Source of the DNA: UMGS172 sp045578845
GTDB taxonomy: Bacteria > Bacillota > Clostridia > Oscillospirales > Acutalibacteraceae
DNA: 64,000 bases
Assembly (NCBI GenBank): GCA_045578845.1
Contig: JAZNLA010000004.1
Location: 62,001 to 126,000 of the forward strand
Direction of reading: 5' to 3'
Below, in pieces: positions 8,728-19,076 of this stretch (position 1 is its first letter; each line of letters starts with the position of its first letter). A model generated the notes under the pieces. The model was not told the DNA's origin. It was given only the letters and a program-made list of their open reading frames with translations, and did no database searches. Made by a program: the position numbers and the translations under genes.

Positions 8728-11130
8728 TTATTTTGCTACAATATTAACAAGTTTACCGGGTACGTATATTTCTTTTATAACAGTCTTTCCGTCAAGTTCT
8801 GCGGCAATTTTCAAATCCTTTTTAGCGGTTGCTATGGCATATTGGGAAGAAATATCTGCGGCAACCTTTAGTTTCGCTCTGAGTTTACCGTTTATCTGAA
8901 CAACTATTTCCACAGTCGAGTCAACCGTTTTGCTTTCATCATATAAAGGCCAACTTTCAAGCGAGCAAAGTGTTGTTTCGCCGGTTTGTTGCCACATTTC
9001 CTCACAAAGATGCGGTGCAAACGGGCAAAGCATTTTTATAAACATTTTAAGTTCATCTACTGTAAGCGAGCCATGGTCACAAACAGTATTGATAAGTGAC
9101 ATCATAGCGGCAATAGCGGTATTAAACTTCATTTCTTCTATATCAGATGTTACCTTTTTAAGGGTTTTATGGAACGCGGATTCGAGTTCGGGTGTAGCAC
9201 CCTCACCGTTTGCCATTGAACTCAGGTCGGCAACCCTTTCGAGAAAACGCTTACAACCCTTAACACTGCTGTCACTCCAAGGTGCTGCCATACCGTAGTC
9301 ACCCATAAAGAGGATATAAACTCTAAGTACATCGGCACCGAAAACATCAACTACATCATTGGGGTCTACAACGTTACCCTTGGATTTACTCATTTTCTCG
9401 CCGTCTTCGCCCAAAATAAGACCTTGAGCAGAACGTTTTAAATAAGGCTCTTTTACGGGAACTTCGCCGATGTCATAAAGGAATCTGTGCCAAAATCTCG
9501 AATAGATAAGGTGGCGGGTAACGTGTTCCATACCGCCGTTATACCAATCGACCGGCAACCAGTATTTCATTTTCTCTTTATCGGCAAAAACTTCGTTATT
9601 TTTAGGGTCAATATATCTCAAGAAGTACCACGAAGAGCCTGCCCATTGAGGCATGGTATCGGTTTCTCTTTTAGCGTCGCTGCCGCACTTAGGGCATTTG
9701 CAGTTTACAAATTCGGGTATTTTGGCAAGCGGACTTTCGCCGCCTTCACCCGGCTCAAACTCTGCAACCTGCGGTAATTTAAGCGGTAATTCATTGTAAG
9801 GAACGGGAACTATTCCACATTTTTGACAATGAACTATAGGAATAGGCTCACCCCAATATCTTTGACGGTTGAATGCCCAGTCCTTCATTTTATACTGAAT
9901 ACCCTTTTCACCGATACCGCGGTCACCTAAAAATTCAAGCATTTTTTCAATAGCCTCGGTCTTGGTGCCGATTCCGTTAAGGAAATCTGAGTTGACCATT
10001 TCACCGTCGCCGGTATATGCTTCTATTTCGATATTTCCGCCTTTTATAACTTCGATAATATCAATACCGAACTTTTTGGCAAAGTCGTAGTCACGTTGGT
10101 CGTGTGCAGGAACCGCCATTATTGCACCTGTGCCGTAACTCATCATGACATAGTCGGAAATGTAAATGGGAATTTCTTTGCCGTTTACGGGATTTATCGC
10201 CGAAAGTCCCTCTATCTTAACACCTGTTTTATCCTTTTGAAGTTGAGTGCGTTCAAACTCGGTTTTCTTGGCACATTCGTCTTTATATGAATCAAGATCG
10301 GCGATATTTGTAATTATATCGCGGTGTTTTGCAATTAAAGGATGTTCGGGAGCAATAACCATAAACGTTACACCGAATAAGGTATCGCAACGTGTAGTGT
10401 ATACCCTTAAAGATTCATCTAAACCTTTAACGCTGAAATCTACAAATGTACCGGTTGACCTGCCAATCCAGTTTCTTTGTTGCATTTTAATGTTTTCGGG
10501 ATAATCTACCTCTTCTAAACCTTCGAGCAGTTTATCGGCATACTCGGTAATGCGAAGATACCAAACATCTTTTGACTTTTGAATAATATCGCTTTTACAA
10601 ATATCACATTTACCGCCCTGTGAATCTTCATTTGAAAGAACAACTTTACAACTTGGGCAGTAGTTTACAAGTGCTTGGTCGCGGAAAACAAGACCGTTTT
10701 CAAACAGTTTCAAGAATATCCACTGGGTCCACTTATAATAATCCTCTTCGGTGGTATCAATAGTCTTAGTCCAGTCAAACGAAAAACCTACCCTTTTAAG
10801 TTGCGAAGTGAATTTTGCAATATTATTATCAGTAACCTTTCTCGGGTGGATACCTGTTTTTATGGCATAGTTTTCGGTAGGCAGGCCGTATGCATCAAAT
10901 CCGAGCGGGAAAAGAACATTATAGCCTTCCATTCTTCTTTTTCTTGAAATAACTTCAAGTCCCGAATATGCCTTAATGTGACCGACGTGCATACCTGCAC
11001 CGCTCGGATACGGGAACTCAACAAGTCCGTAAAATTTTGGTTTATCGGTATTTTCTTCAGCAACAAAAGCCTGTTTTTCTTCCCAGATTTTTTGCCATTT
11101 TTCTTCTACTGTTTTAAAATCGTACTTCAT
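8728..11130 (-). CDS. leuS: Leucyl-tRNA synthetase
   Basis: The class I synthetase charges tRNA-Leu. The 800-residue length is standard. The HIGH-type motif is HVGH (48-51), a CP1 editing domain follows at about 220-420, and the KMSKS motif is present as EKMSKSKGN. A C-terminal anticodon-binding part ends the protein. The ATG at 11130 lies 7 nt after GGAGG; the TTG two codons upstream is ignored. It follows rsfS after 2 bp and is the last gene of the long minus-strand supra-operon. No T-box leader is visible, since the gene is internal to an operon. Confidence 0.98.
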   Translation of the reverse strand: MKYDFKTVEEKWQKIWEEKQAFVAEENTDKPKFYGLVEFPYPSGAGMHVGHIKAYSGLEVISRKRRMEGYNVLFPLGFDAYGLPTENYAIKTGIHPRKVTDNNIAKFTSQLKRVGFSFDWTKTIDTTEEDYYKWTQWIFLKLFENGLVFRDQALVNYCPSCKVVLSNEDSQGGKCDICKSDIIQKSKDVWYLRITEYADKLLEGLEEVDYPENIKMQQRNWIGRSTGTFVDFSVKGLDESLRVYTTRCDTLFGVTFMVIAPEHPLIAKHRDIITNIADLDSYKDECAKKTEFERTQLQKDKTGVKIEGLSAINPVNGKEIPIYISDYVMMSYGTGAIMAVPAHDQRDYDFAKKFGIDIIEVIKGGNIEIEAYTGDGEMVNSDFLNGIGTKTEAIEKMLEFLGDRGIGEKGIQYKMKDWAFNRQRYWGEPIPIVHCQKCGIVPVPYNELPLKLPQVAEFEPGEGGESPLAKIPEFVNCKCPKCGSDAKRETDTMPQWAGSSWYFLRYIDPKNNEVFADKEKMKYWLPVDWYNGGMEHVTRHLIYSRFWHRFLYDIGEVPVKEPYLKRSAQGLILGEDGEKMSKSKGNVVDPNDVVDVFGADVLRVYILFMGDYGMAAPWSDSSVKGCKRFLERVADLSSMANGEGATPELESAFHKTLKKVTSDIEEMKFNTAIAAMMSLINTVCDHGSLTVDELKMFIKMLCPFAPHLCEEMWQQTGETTLCSLESWPLYDESKTVDSTVEIVVQINGKLRAKLKVAADISSQYAIATAKKDLKIAAELDGKTVIKEIYVPGKLVNIVAK

Positions 11131-11132
11131 TT

Positions 11133-11498
11133 TCAATCCTCCGTGGTATTTTCGAGAATATCCCCTAAGTTTACCTGCTCACCGTCGTTCCACATACGGT
11201 CAAGCGAATAGTAATCCCTTGAATTTCTGCCGAAAATATGAATAACTACCGTACCGTAATCAAGCAAAAGCCAATCAGAACTTCTGCCCTCAATATGGTG
11301 AGGTAGAGTACCTTCCTGTTTTAATTTTTCTTCGACTATATCCGCAAGTGCTCTTACATGGGTATTGGAAGTGGCAGTACAGATTAAGAAATAATCGGCT
11401 ATATCCGAAACGCCCTCAATCTTTATACAAGAAAGTTCGATTGCTTTCTTATCATTGAGTGCATTTGCCGCAACTTTAATAATATCAAATGATTCCAT
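11133..11498 (-). CDS. rsfS: Ribosomal silencing factor RsfS
   Basis: RsfS binds ribosomal protein L14 on the large subunit and blocks subunit joining under poor nutrition. The 121-residue protein has the family elements ADYFLICTATSNTHVRAL, SDWLLLDYGTVVIHIF and the RDYYSLDRMW end. The order nadD-yqeK-rsfS is a standard Firmicutes arrangement, here followed directly by leuS. Confidence 0.94.
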   Translation of the reverse strand: MESFDIIKVAANALNDKKAIELSCIKIEGVSDIADYFLICTATSNTHVRALADIVEEKLKQEGTLPHHIEGRSSDWLLLDYGTVVIHIFGRNSRDYYSLDRMWNDGEQVNLGDILENTTED

Positions 11499-11501
11499 TT
11501 T

Positions 11502-12065
11502 TCACCTTTCCTTTATCATCTCATTGTAGACAAAAAGTGTATCGGGATGAACCGCAACACCTTTGCTCACAAGGTTTGTTATAGTGAATTTAAGCACTTT
11601 TAAAATACATTCATCAAGACTTTTATTAACCGTTTCCCTTATATCCGCAACATCATTATAATTTCGGTCCTTTGAAGTAAGATCGGCGGAATAAATAATC
11701 TTTTCAGCCAAGGTCATATTGGGTTTTCCGGTTGTATGGTACCTTACGGCTGATAAAATCTCGCTGTCGGTAATCCCAAATTCATGCTTTAAAACAAGCG
11801 GTGCCGACATAGCGTGCCACACTGAAGGTGACGCCATCTCAATATCAGTCAGCATTATATCAAACTTTTTAAAGATTTGCAACTGCTCATTATCACTTAA
11901 ATTTTTTGTTATATCATGAAGAAGTCCGGCAAGGTACATTTTATCACAATCGGCACCGTAAAGTTTTGCCAATCGTTTTGCCTCATCGGCAACACATAGC
12001 GAATGGTAATACCGTTTTTCATCAAGCCGCTGCCTCAGTATTTTTTTATATTCTTCCAAAGTCAT
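11502..12065 (-). CDS. yqeK: YqeK-family HD hydrolase (diadenosine tetraphosphatase type)
   Basis: The 187-residue protein has the HD-domain signature: YHSLCVADEA, then GLLHDITKN with the His-Asp pair, then AVRYHTTGKPN. Characterised YqeK proteins split diadenosine tetraphosphate symmetrically to two ADP. It begins 1 bp after the nadD stop and ends 3 bp before rsfS, the usual gene order. Confidence 0.92.
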   Translation of the reverse strand: MTLEEYKKILRQRLDEKRYYHSLCVADEAKRLAKLYGADCDKMYLAGLLHDITKNLSDNEQLQIFKKFDIMLTDIEMASPSVWHAMSAPLVLKHEFGITDSEILSAVRYHTTGKPNMTLAEKIIYSADLTSKDRNYNDVADIRETVNKSLDECILKVLKFTITNLVSKGVAVHPDTLFVYNEMIKER

Positions 12066-12066
12066 T

Positions 12067-12675
12067 TTATTTTCCTTTATATAGACCGTTCGATTTTATA
12101 TAACCAAATATATTTTCAGGTAAAAGTCTTTGTAAAGTTTCACTGTCACCCGATACTGCCGCCTGTCTTAATTCGGTCGAAGAAACATCGGTTACAACAG
12201 TATCAATAACCGTAACAACCCCGCCTTCATTTCTAAGTCGATTGACGGCGAGGTCAAATTCGTCGTTATCAATACCCACTCTGCGTACCGCCAAAATCTC
12301 GACCATTTCAAGAATTTCTTTATACCTATACCAAGTGAAAAACGAAGTTATCATATCCCCGCCTATAAGAATAGAGAGGTTTTGCTCGGTATGTTTCAGG
12401 ATACTTAAAGTATCATAACTGTAACTCTTGCCGTCACGTTTAAGTTCCATATCAGATACTTCCGTTTTACTTACACCGTCACATAAAAGTTTGCACATAT
12501 TAAGTCTGTGAATACCGCTTGCCGTATAATCGGAAATGCTTTTATGCGGCGGAATATTAGTCGGCACTACAAGTATTTTACCCACTGCATTCAAATTTTC
12601 TGCCGATTTAAGCATTTCAAGGTGTGCTATATGCGGCGGATTAAACGTACCGCCGAAAAAAACTGTCTTTTTCAT
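12067..12675 (-). CDS. nadD: Nicotinate-nucleotide adenylyltransferase
   Basis: NadD joins ATP and nicotinate mononucleotide to deamido-NAD in NAD synthesis. The 202-residue protein has the nucleotidyltransferase motif GGTFNPPHIAH at the N-terminus, with the (T/H)xGH-like signature, and SSTELR near the C-terminus. The ATG at 12675 overlaps the yhbY stop by 4 bp (ATGA), so translation is coupled to the RNA-binding protein gene. Confidence 0.95.
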   Translation of the reverse strand: MKKTVFFGGTFNPPHIAHLEMLKSAENLNAVGKILVVPTNIPPHKSISDYTASGIHRLNMCKLLCDGVSKTEVSDMELKRDGKSYSYDTLSILKHTEQNLSILIGGDMITSFFTWYRYKEILEMVEILAVRRVGIDNDEFDLAVNRLRNEGGVVTVIDTVVTDVSSTELRQAAVSGDSETLQRLLPENIFGYIKSNGLYKGK

Positions 12676-12965
12676 TTGCAAAGCACTATTTTTTTATGGT
12701 CGCGGCTTTGTTTATATAGAATGAACTTTGAGCCTATAACCTGCACAACGTCGCTTTTTGTGGCAACGGACACCTTGTCGGCACACTGTCTTGCTCTTTC
12801 AGGCGAGGTTTCCAAAACGGTTATTTTAATAAGTTCTCTAACTTCCAAAGCCTCCGAAACCTGATTTATAAGTGCATCACCTACACCGCCTTTGCCGATT
12901 TGAAAAATTGAGTCAAGGCTGTTTGCCATACCTCGTAACTGTGCTCTTTGTCTGCTGTTAAGCAT
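12672..12965 (-). CDS. yhbY: YhbY-family RNA-binding protein (CRM domain)
   Basis: The 97-residue protein is a single CRM domain: LRGMANSL at the start, IFQIGKGGV in the loop, and ALEVRELIKI afterwards. Family members associate with pre-50S particles and are thought to help ribosome assembly. It ends in a 4-bp overlap with nadD, the conserved context for this family. Confidence 0.92.
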   Translation of the reverse strand: MLNSRQRAQLRGMANSLDSIFQIGKGGVGDALINQVSEALEVRELIKITVLETSPERARQCADKVSVATKSDVVQVIGSKFILYKQSRDHKKIVLCK

Positions 12966-12975
12966 AATAAACTCC

Positions 12976-13563
12976 TTAAATATATTCCTTAATTTTTTCT
13001 TTAAATTTTGCGGCTGATTTTGCTCTGTGACTGATACTGTCCTTTTCTTCCGCCGACATTTGACCGAAACAACCCTTTTCTGTTATAAACAACGGGTCAT
13101 ATCCGAAACCGCCGTCACCTAAAAGTTCAAAACCTATGTATCCTTCACATTCGCCTCTTACGGTAAACTCTCTGCCGTCGGGAAAAACACAAGCAATGGT
13201 TGACACAAAACGTGCCGTTCGGTCTTTAAGTTCAACACTCTCAAGTTTTTTTAGTAACAGGGCATTATTATCAACATCATTTCCCGTACCGGCAAAACGT
13301 GCAGAGTAGACCCCAGGTGCACCGTCTAAAGCATCAACACAAAGGCCCGAATCGTCGGCTATTGCGGGAAGTCCCGTACTAAGACACGCCGATTTTGCTT
13401 TTATAAGTGCATTTTCTTCGAATGTAGTACCTGTTTCTTCTACCTCTGCTATTCCGCCTTCTATATTGTCGGGACTAATCACATCAAAGCCTAAAGGCAC
13501 TAAAATCCTTTTAAGTTCGTTTAACTTTTTTCGGTTATGCGAAGCAACTATAAACTTAGTCAT
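12976..13563 (-). CDS. rdgB: XTP/dITP diphosphatase (RdgB/HAM1 family)
   Basis: The enzyme hydrolyses non-canonical purine nucleoside triphosphates such as dITP and XTP to keep them out of nucleic acids. The 195-residue protein shows SHNRKKLNEL at the N-terminus, ADDSGLCVDALDGAPGVYSARFAG in the middle and ISHRAKS near the end. The start was set at the ATG at 13563 because AAAGGA lies 8 nt upstream; the ATG two codons earlier is too close to it. The first 8 bp overlap the 3' end of ftsY. Confidence 0.95.
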   Translation of the reverse strand: MTKFIVASHNRKKLNELKRILVPLGFDVISPDNIEGGIAEVEETGTTFEENALIKAKSACLSTGLPAIADDSGLCVDALDGAPGVYSARFAGTGNDVDNNALLLKKLESVELKDRTARFVSTIACVFPDGREFTVRGECEGYIGFELLGDGGFGYDPLFITEKGCFGQMSAEEKDSISHRAKSAAKFKEKIKEYI

Positions 13564-14479
13564 TGTCATTTTCCTTTTCGAAAAGTGCCTCTGCAAAGGC
13601 TTTGGGGTCAAAGGGCTGCAAATCGTTAATCTGTTCGCCGACACCGATATATTTGACGGGAATTTTGAGTTCATTCTTAATTGCCAAGACAACACCGCCG
13701 CGAGCAGTTCCGTCAAGTTTTGTAAGTACAATACCAGAAATATCGGCAACCTCTTTAAAATCTCTTGCCTGATTTACGGCATTTTGACCGGTTGTGGCAT
13801 CAAGCACAAGCAAGGTTTCAATATCCGCATCGGGCAGTTCTCTTTTAATAATTCGATACATTTTGGCAAGTTCGTTCATAAGATTTTTCTTGTTGTGAAG
13901 TCGGCCTGCCGTATCGCAAATAATAACATCACTGCCGCGTTTTTTTGCTGCCGCTATTGTATCAAAAACAACCGACGCAGGGTCGGCACCCTCGGCACTT
14001 TTTACTATATCAACACCTGCTCTGCCCGCCCAAATTTCAAGTTGGTCGATAGCGGCCGCTCTAAAGGTATCGGCGGCACCTAAAATAACACTTTTGCCGC
14101 TTTGCTTTATACCTGCGGCAAGTTTGCCTATAGTGGTGGTTTTGCCGACACCGTTTACGCCTATCACGAAAACAAATGACGGTTTGGTGCCGATATTCAG
14201 CGAATGGTCGCCCTCTAACATTTGGAATACAGTTTCACTAAGCATTTGCTTTATAACTTCTGGGTCCTTTACCCTTTCCTCTTTAACCCTTTTTTTAAGA
14301 ATTTCGCAAATTTCCGACGAGGTCACAGTGCCTATATCGCTCATTATAAGTATTTCTTCAAGTTCCTCAAAAAGGTCATCGTCAATACTTGTAAACGAAG
14401 ACAACACCGAGCCTATTGCGTTAGACATGGAAGTTCTTGTTTTTTTAAGACCTTCGCTGATTTTACTGAAAAATCCCAT
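13556..14479 (-). CDS. ftsY: Signal recognition particle receptor FtsY
   Basis: FtsY is the membrane-associated GTPase that docks the signal recognition particle. The 307-residue form has almost no acidic A domain and starts near the N domain helices; the G domain has GVNGVGKTTT (107-116), DTAGRLHNKKNL and TKLDGTARGG. Short FtsY forms are usual in Gram-positives. The gene lies 20 bp after smc and overlaps rdgB. The smc-ftsY order is conserved in Firmicutes. Confidence 0.97.
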   Translation of the reverse strand: MGFFSKISEGLKKTRTSMSNAIGSVLSSFTSIDDDLFEELEEILIMSDIGTVTSSEICEILKKRVKEERVKDPEVIKQMLSETVFQMLEGDHSLNIGTKPSFVFVIGVNGVGKTTTIGKLAAGIKQSGKSVILGAADTFRAAAIDQLEIWAGRAGVDIVKSAEGADPASVVFDTIAAAKKRGSDVIICDTAGRLHNKKNLMNELAKMYRIIKRELPDADIETLLVLDATTGQNAVNQARDFKEVADISGIVLTKLDGTARGGVVLAIKNELKIPVKYIGVGEQINDLQPFDPKAFAEALFEKENDND

Positions 14480-14499
14480 TTTTTGTTCCTTACCTTAAA

Positions 14500-17400
14500 T
14501 TATTTATCCTCTTTTATACCTAAGGTTTTAATAAGTTCGTCAACATTAAGTTGCAATAGTTTGGTAACACCCTTTTCTTGCATGGTGACACCGTAAAGCA
14601 TATCTGCCGATTCCATTGTGCCTCTGCGGTGGGTAACACAGATAAACTGTGTGCCGAATCCCGAGCCTGCCATATAGTGTGCAAAACGCTCAACATTTAT
14701 ATCGTCAAGTGCCGTATCGACCTCATCGAGGAAGCAGAACGGCGGTGCGTTAACCATCATAATGGCAAAGTATATGGAAATGGCTATAAGTGCCTTTTCG
14801 CCGCCCGAAAGACCGTCAATACTCGGTACATTTTTACCGGGCAGTTTTACTACAATATCAATACCGCTTTCGAGTATATTATCGGGGTCGGTCATAACAA
14901 GTTCGGCATGTCCGCCGCCGAAAAGTTCGGTAAATACTTTGGTAAAATTAGCACTGATTTTAGCAAAACCGTCGGTAAACTTTTCTTTCATTTGAAGTGT
15001 CAAATCATTTATAAGTTTACCCAGTTCGTTACGCGATTTATCGAGGTCGTCCATTTGCTCTTTCATAAATACATAGCGTTCGTTGACTTCCTTGTATTCT
15101 TCGATAGCCGAAACATTAACGTTGCCGAGTGACCTTATTTTACCCTTAATTTCCGACAAAGTATGCCTTGCCTCACCGACATTATCCACAGGTTTTGCCA
15201 CCTGCTCTGCCTCGGTGCGGGTCATTTCATACTCATCGAAAAGGCGTTTTACAATATCATCATACTCTTTGAGCATATTTTCGCGGCGTTCTTCAAGCCT
15301 TGCCACCTCACCGCCAAGACGTTCACGCTCTTGGGTCATATCCCTTTCTTTTTGGCGAAGTGCGGCACCGTCACGTTCGGCACCGTCACGCTCATTAAGT
15401 AAAGCGGTAATTTTTTCATTAGACTCCAAAACGGCTTTACGTTTCTCTTCAATTTGACTATTTAAGTTCTCTATAATTTCTCTTTCGGTTGCCGATGACA
15501 AATTAGCCTTCTCTATCTCGGCATTTAAGGTTTCACCCTTGTCACCGCTGTCTGAAATGGCAGTTTCAAGTAATTTGATTGAATTTTCTGCCGCCTCTAT
15601 ATCCTTTTCGGTCTGCATAATTTTTATACGCAGGTCGGTAATACTTGCGGATAAGGTTTCGCGGTGTTCGGTAACGGTATCTCGGCCGCCAGAAAGCGAA
15701 TCCATTTGACCTTGAGCCTCAATTTTTTTCTTTTCAACCTCGACCAAGCCCTCATTTGCGGCAAGCGATTGAGAATTAAGTTCTTTAACCCTTGTAGACA
15801 GTAAGAACTGCTCGCCGTTTATAGCCTCAATACTCTTTTCGATATTTTGCAAAAGTTCGGTTACTCTACGTTGTTCACCAGACACTCTGATTAAATCTTC
15901 GCCTGCGGTGGTAAGTGCCGACCTTGACGACAATATTTCAGCCTCGATAGATGCAATTTCCGAAGCCGCCGCATTATAAGTGTCGGTCATGGTTGCCGTC
16001 TTTTCGGTAAGTTTTAAAATTTCTTTATCTAACTCTTTAATTTCACCTGCACGGCTTAAAATACCTGTGTTTTTTGACAGCGAGCCGCCTGTCAGCGAGC
16101 CGCCTGCATTAACAACCTGACCGTCAAGTGTGACAATTTTAAAACGGTAACCGTATTTTTTTGCTATTGTAACCGCCGAATCAATATCCTCTGCAATTAC
16201 GGTTTTACCGAGCAGAGATCCGATAACACCCAAATATTTTGCATCGGTTTCGACCAAATCGGCCGCAACGCCGACAAAGCCGAAGCAATTATCCATGCCC
16301 TTTTCTTCTAAAGTTCTCGATTTTATGGTTGAAACAGGCAAAAATGTTGCTCTGCCTTTGTTTTGGGTTTTTAAAAACTCTATGGCTCTTTTAGCATCAT
16401 TTTCGGTTTCAACAACAATATTTTGAAGTGCCGAGCCTAGTGCTATTTCAATAGCAACGGCATATTTTTTTGAAACATTTATAAGTTTACTTACAGGTCC
16501 GTTAATACCGCGTAAAATTCCGTGTGTTGACTCTTTCATAACGGCTTTGGTCGACTGGCCGAAACCTTCCATGTTGCGTTCTAGTTCCTCTAAAATTGCA
16601 ACGCGGCGTTTTTTATCTTCAATATCAAGATAAGCCTTGTCTAACTTATTTTTCATTTCGTCAAGACTTTCTTTACGTGATTTGAAGATAATTTCTCTTC
16701 CCTTTAATGAGTTTTCACACTCTCTTACGGTTTCCTCGGTTTTTTTATAAAACTCGTTCAACTCGTTCAGTTCTGTATCGAGTTTTTCTTTTTCAGCATT
16801 TTTTTCTACCAAGGATTCTTCCAATGACTTTGTTCTTGTATCAATTTCGGCAAGCGAGGACTGTGCCGTAACCATTTGTACACGGTATTCGGACATTTCC
16901 GCAGAATATGTATTAAGTTTCTTTGCCAAATCCTCAATCTGTCTTGAAATAACCTCACTGTTGCTTATAAGTCCGCTCAATTCACTTTCAAGACCTGCCG
17001 CCTCTTGTTTTAAGGCATCGGTTTCCAAAACCTTTTCACTTATAGCCGCTTTTCTTTGCTCAATTTCGGCTCTTGACTTTTCATCAGACTGTCCGAGTTC
17101 CAAAATATCGTTATTGAGTCTTTCGACATTTTCGTCGTTATGGGCAATAGTTGCTTTATGCAGATTTATTTCACCGGTAATGCGGGTAACTTCTTCCTCT
17201 AAAGAAGCAATACTCCTACGCACCTCATCAATCTGCACAGTAATTTGCGAATACTTCTCTGAGCCGCCCTCAATTCCTGCGGCGACCTCCAAAAGTCCGC
17301 TTTCGACTTCGTTGTACTGTGCTTTGGCGATGATAATTTTATTATCCTGTGCTTTAAGTTTATCATTAGATTCAGCAAGAGACTTCAGCCACAGACCTAT

Positions 17401-18078
17401 TTCAAGTTCCTTTTTAACGGCAGAATATTCTAAAAACTTTTCTGCCTTTTTGCTTTGTTCTTCCAAAGGACCTACTCTTGACTCGAGTTCTGCCATAATA
17501 TCTTTAAGCCGTAACATATTATCGTCAGCGGCGGCGAGTTTCCTCTCTGCCTCTAACTTGCGGTAACGGTATCTTGAAATACCGCTTGCTTCTTCAAAAA
17601 TGTCGCGGCGTTCGTCCGATTTTGAACTTACAATATTATCAATTTTACCCTGACCTATCATTGAGTAACCGTCACGGCCCAAACCTGTATCCATAAACAG
17701 TTCGTGAACGTCTTTCAAACGCACTACCGCCTTATTTATGAGATATTCACTTTCGTGTGAACGGTAGTATCTGCGGGTAACGGCAACCTCGTCATTATCG
17801 AAATTAAGACTGCGGTCGGTATTATCCATAACAAGAGTAACCTCAGCAAATCCGTGAGGACGGCGGTCACCCGTACCGCTGAAGATAACATCTTCCATTG
17901 ACTGTCCGCGTAGATTTTTGGTTGACTGTTCGCCCAAAACCCAACGCACAGCATCGGAAATATTACTCTTTCCGCTGCCATTAGGTCCTACAACGGCGGT
18001 AACGCCCTTACCAAAACGAAGTACCGTTTTATCGGCAAAAGATTTGAAGCCTTGAATTTCGATTGACTTTAAATACAA
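14500..18078 (-). CDS. smc: Chromosome segregation protein SMC
   Basis: SMC forms the condensin-like ring that compacts and separates sister chromosomes with ScpA and ScpB. The 1192-residue protein has Walker A GPNGSGKS (31-38), long coiled coils on both sides of a hinge (about 515-680), the ABC signature LSGGEKALIAI and Walker B FCFLDEVDTALDD near the C-terminus. The start overlaps the upstream radical SAM gene by 10 bp. The rnc-smc-ftsY neighbourhood is a standard Firmicutes block, here interrupted only by the radical SAM gene. Confidence 0.98.
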   Translation of the reverse strand: MYLKSIEIQGFKSFADKTVLRFGKGVTAVVGPNGSGKSNISDAVRWVLGEQSTKNLRGQSMEDVIFSGTGDRRPHGFAEVTLVMDNTDRSLNFDNDEVAVTRRYYRSHESEYLINKAVVRLKDVHELFMDTGLGRDGYSMIGQGKIDNIVSSKSDERRDIFEEASGISRYRYRKLEAERKLAAADDNMLRLKDIMAELESRVGPLEEQSKKAEKFLEYSAVKKELEIGLWLKSLAESNDKLKAQDNKIIIAKAQYNEVESGLLEVAAGIEGGSEKYSQITVQIDEVRRSIASLEEEVTRITGEINLHKATIAHNDENVERLNNDILELGQSDEKSRAEIEQRKAAISEKVLETDALKQEAAGLESELSGLISNSEVISRQIEDLAKKLNTYSAEMSEYRVQMVTAQSSLAEIDTRTKSLEESLVEKNAEKEKLDTELNELNEFYKKTEETVRECENSLKGREIIFKSRKESLDEMKNKLDKAYLDIEDKKRRVAILEELERNMEGFGQSTKAVMKESTHGILRGINGPVSKLINVSKKYAVAIEIALGSALQNIVVETENDAKRAIEFLKTQNKGRATFLPVSTIKSRTLEEKGMDNCFGFVGVAADLVETDAKYLGVIGSLLGKTVIAEDIDSAVTIAKKYGYRFKIVTLDGQVVNAGGSLTGGSLSKNTGILSRAGEIKELDKEILKLTEKTATMTDTYNAAASEIASIEAEILSSRSALTTAGEDLIRVSGEQRRVTELLQNIEKSIEAINGEQFLLSTRVKELNSQSLAANEGLVEVEKKKIEAQGQMDSLSGGRDTVTEHRETLSASITDLRIKIMQTEKDIEAAENSIKLLETAISDSGDKGETLNAEIEKANLSSATEREIIENLNSQIEEKRKAVLESNEKITALLNERDGAERDGAALRQKERDMTQERERLGGEVARLEERRENMLKEYDDIVKRLFDEYEMTRTEAEQVAKPVDNVGEARHTLSEIKGKIRSLGNVNVSAIEEYKEVNERYVFMKEQMDDLDKSRNELGKLINDLTLQMKEKFTDGFAKISANFTKVFTELFGGGHAELVMTDPDNILESGIDIVVKLPGKNVPSIDGLSGGEKALIAISIYFAIMMVNAPPFCFLDEVDTALDDINVERFAHYMAGSGFGTQFICVTHRRGTMESADMLYGVTMQEKGVTKLLQLNVDELIKTLGIKEDK

Positions 18079-19076
18079 CTATTATTCATCCTTTCGGGTA
18101 CAACTTCCAAAACAGCGGTATTTTCATCGCCTTTTACTGAAACAAAGTACCCTTTTTCTTTAAGTGCAACTATATTTGCACGCTTATTTCCTATCACTTT
18201 TGATACATCTTTGGGGTTTACTTTTAATATGTAACTGCCTTTTGGCAATTTTTCCAATATTTTCAAAACCTTATTTAAAAACATTCGGCTTTCGCATAAT
18301 TCACCAAACGACGGATGCCAACCGCCCGCGACAAAACTTCTACTGTCTATACTGTGCAGTCCAACTCTTATAACCTTTATGCCGCACTTTTCGAAATCGA
18401 CTTTAAGTGCTATACACAAATCAACAGTGCTGTCAAGTGACGGCGGTGAATAAATACCTTTTTTATAGTAGTATTCAAGTAAAGTGCCCTTTAAAATAAC
18501 GGTGGGATAAATTCTAACGGTATCGGGTGAAAGTTCTATGATTTTCTTTGCCGTTTCTTTGTCTTTATCCTCACTGCTGCCGTAAAGACCGGTCATCATT
18601 TGAAGTCCCAAAGAAAAGCCTTTTTGTTTTATAAGTTTTGAAGCCGTAACTACATCTTGAGCCGTATGACCGCGTTTGTTTAAACAAAGTACCGAGTCAC
18701 ACATACTTTGTGCACCGAGTTCGATTGCGGTGACACCGTAGTATTTGAGGGTGTCCAATATCTGTTCATTTATGCAGTCAGGCCTTGTTGAAATCCTGAT
18801 ACCCGAAATAAATCCGTTATCCAAACATTGCTTTCCCGCTGACAAAAGTTCGACCATTAAAGATTTATCAATAGCCGTAAAACTGCCTCCGAAAAATGCA
18901 AGTTCTGTGTTTTTAGGACTATAATTTTTAGATAATTTTGCAACCTCTACGGCATTTAACACATCTTCGTCGTTTGGAACTTTAGTTTCACCCGTTATAC
19001 TTGTTTGGTCACAAAAACTGCACTTATGCGGGCAACCCAAATGCGGTACAAACACCGAAATATTGGCGTGACTCAT
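18069..19076 (-). CDS. Elp3-like radical SAM protein without acetyltransferase domain
   Basis: The 335-residue protein carries the radical SAM cluster ligands Cys15, Cys19 and Cys22 (CPHKCSFC) followed by FFGGSFTAI and GIRISTRPDCI, which resemble the catalytic core of Elp3. The C-terminal GNAT domain of true Elp3 is absent. Comparable clostridial genes are often found beside rnc and smc; the substrate is unknown, and a tRNA wobble-base modification is only a guess from the family. It overlaps rnc at its start by 4 bp and smc at its end by 10 bp. Confidence 0.85.
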   Translation of the reverse strand: MSHANISVFVPHLGCPHKCSFCDQTSITGETKVPNDEDVLNAVEVAKLSKNYSPKNTELAFFGGSFTAIDKSLMVELLSAGKQCLDNGFISGIRISTRPDCINEQILDTLKYYGVTAIELGAQSMCDSVLCLNKRGHTAQDVVTASKLIKQKGFSLGLQMMTGLYGSSEDKDKETAKKIIELSPDTVRIYPTVILKGTLLEYYYKKGIYSPPSLDSTVDLCIALKVDFEKCGIKVIRVGLHSIDSRSFVAGGWHPSFGELCESRMFLNKVLKILEKLPKGSYILKVNPKDVSKVIGNKRANIVALKEKGYFVSVKGDENTAVLEVVPERMNNSCI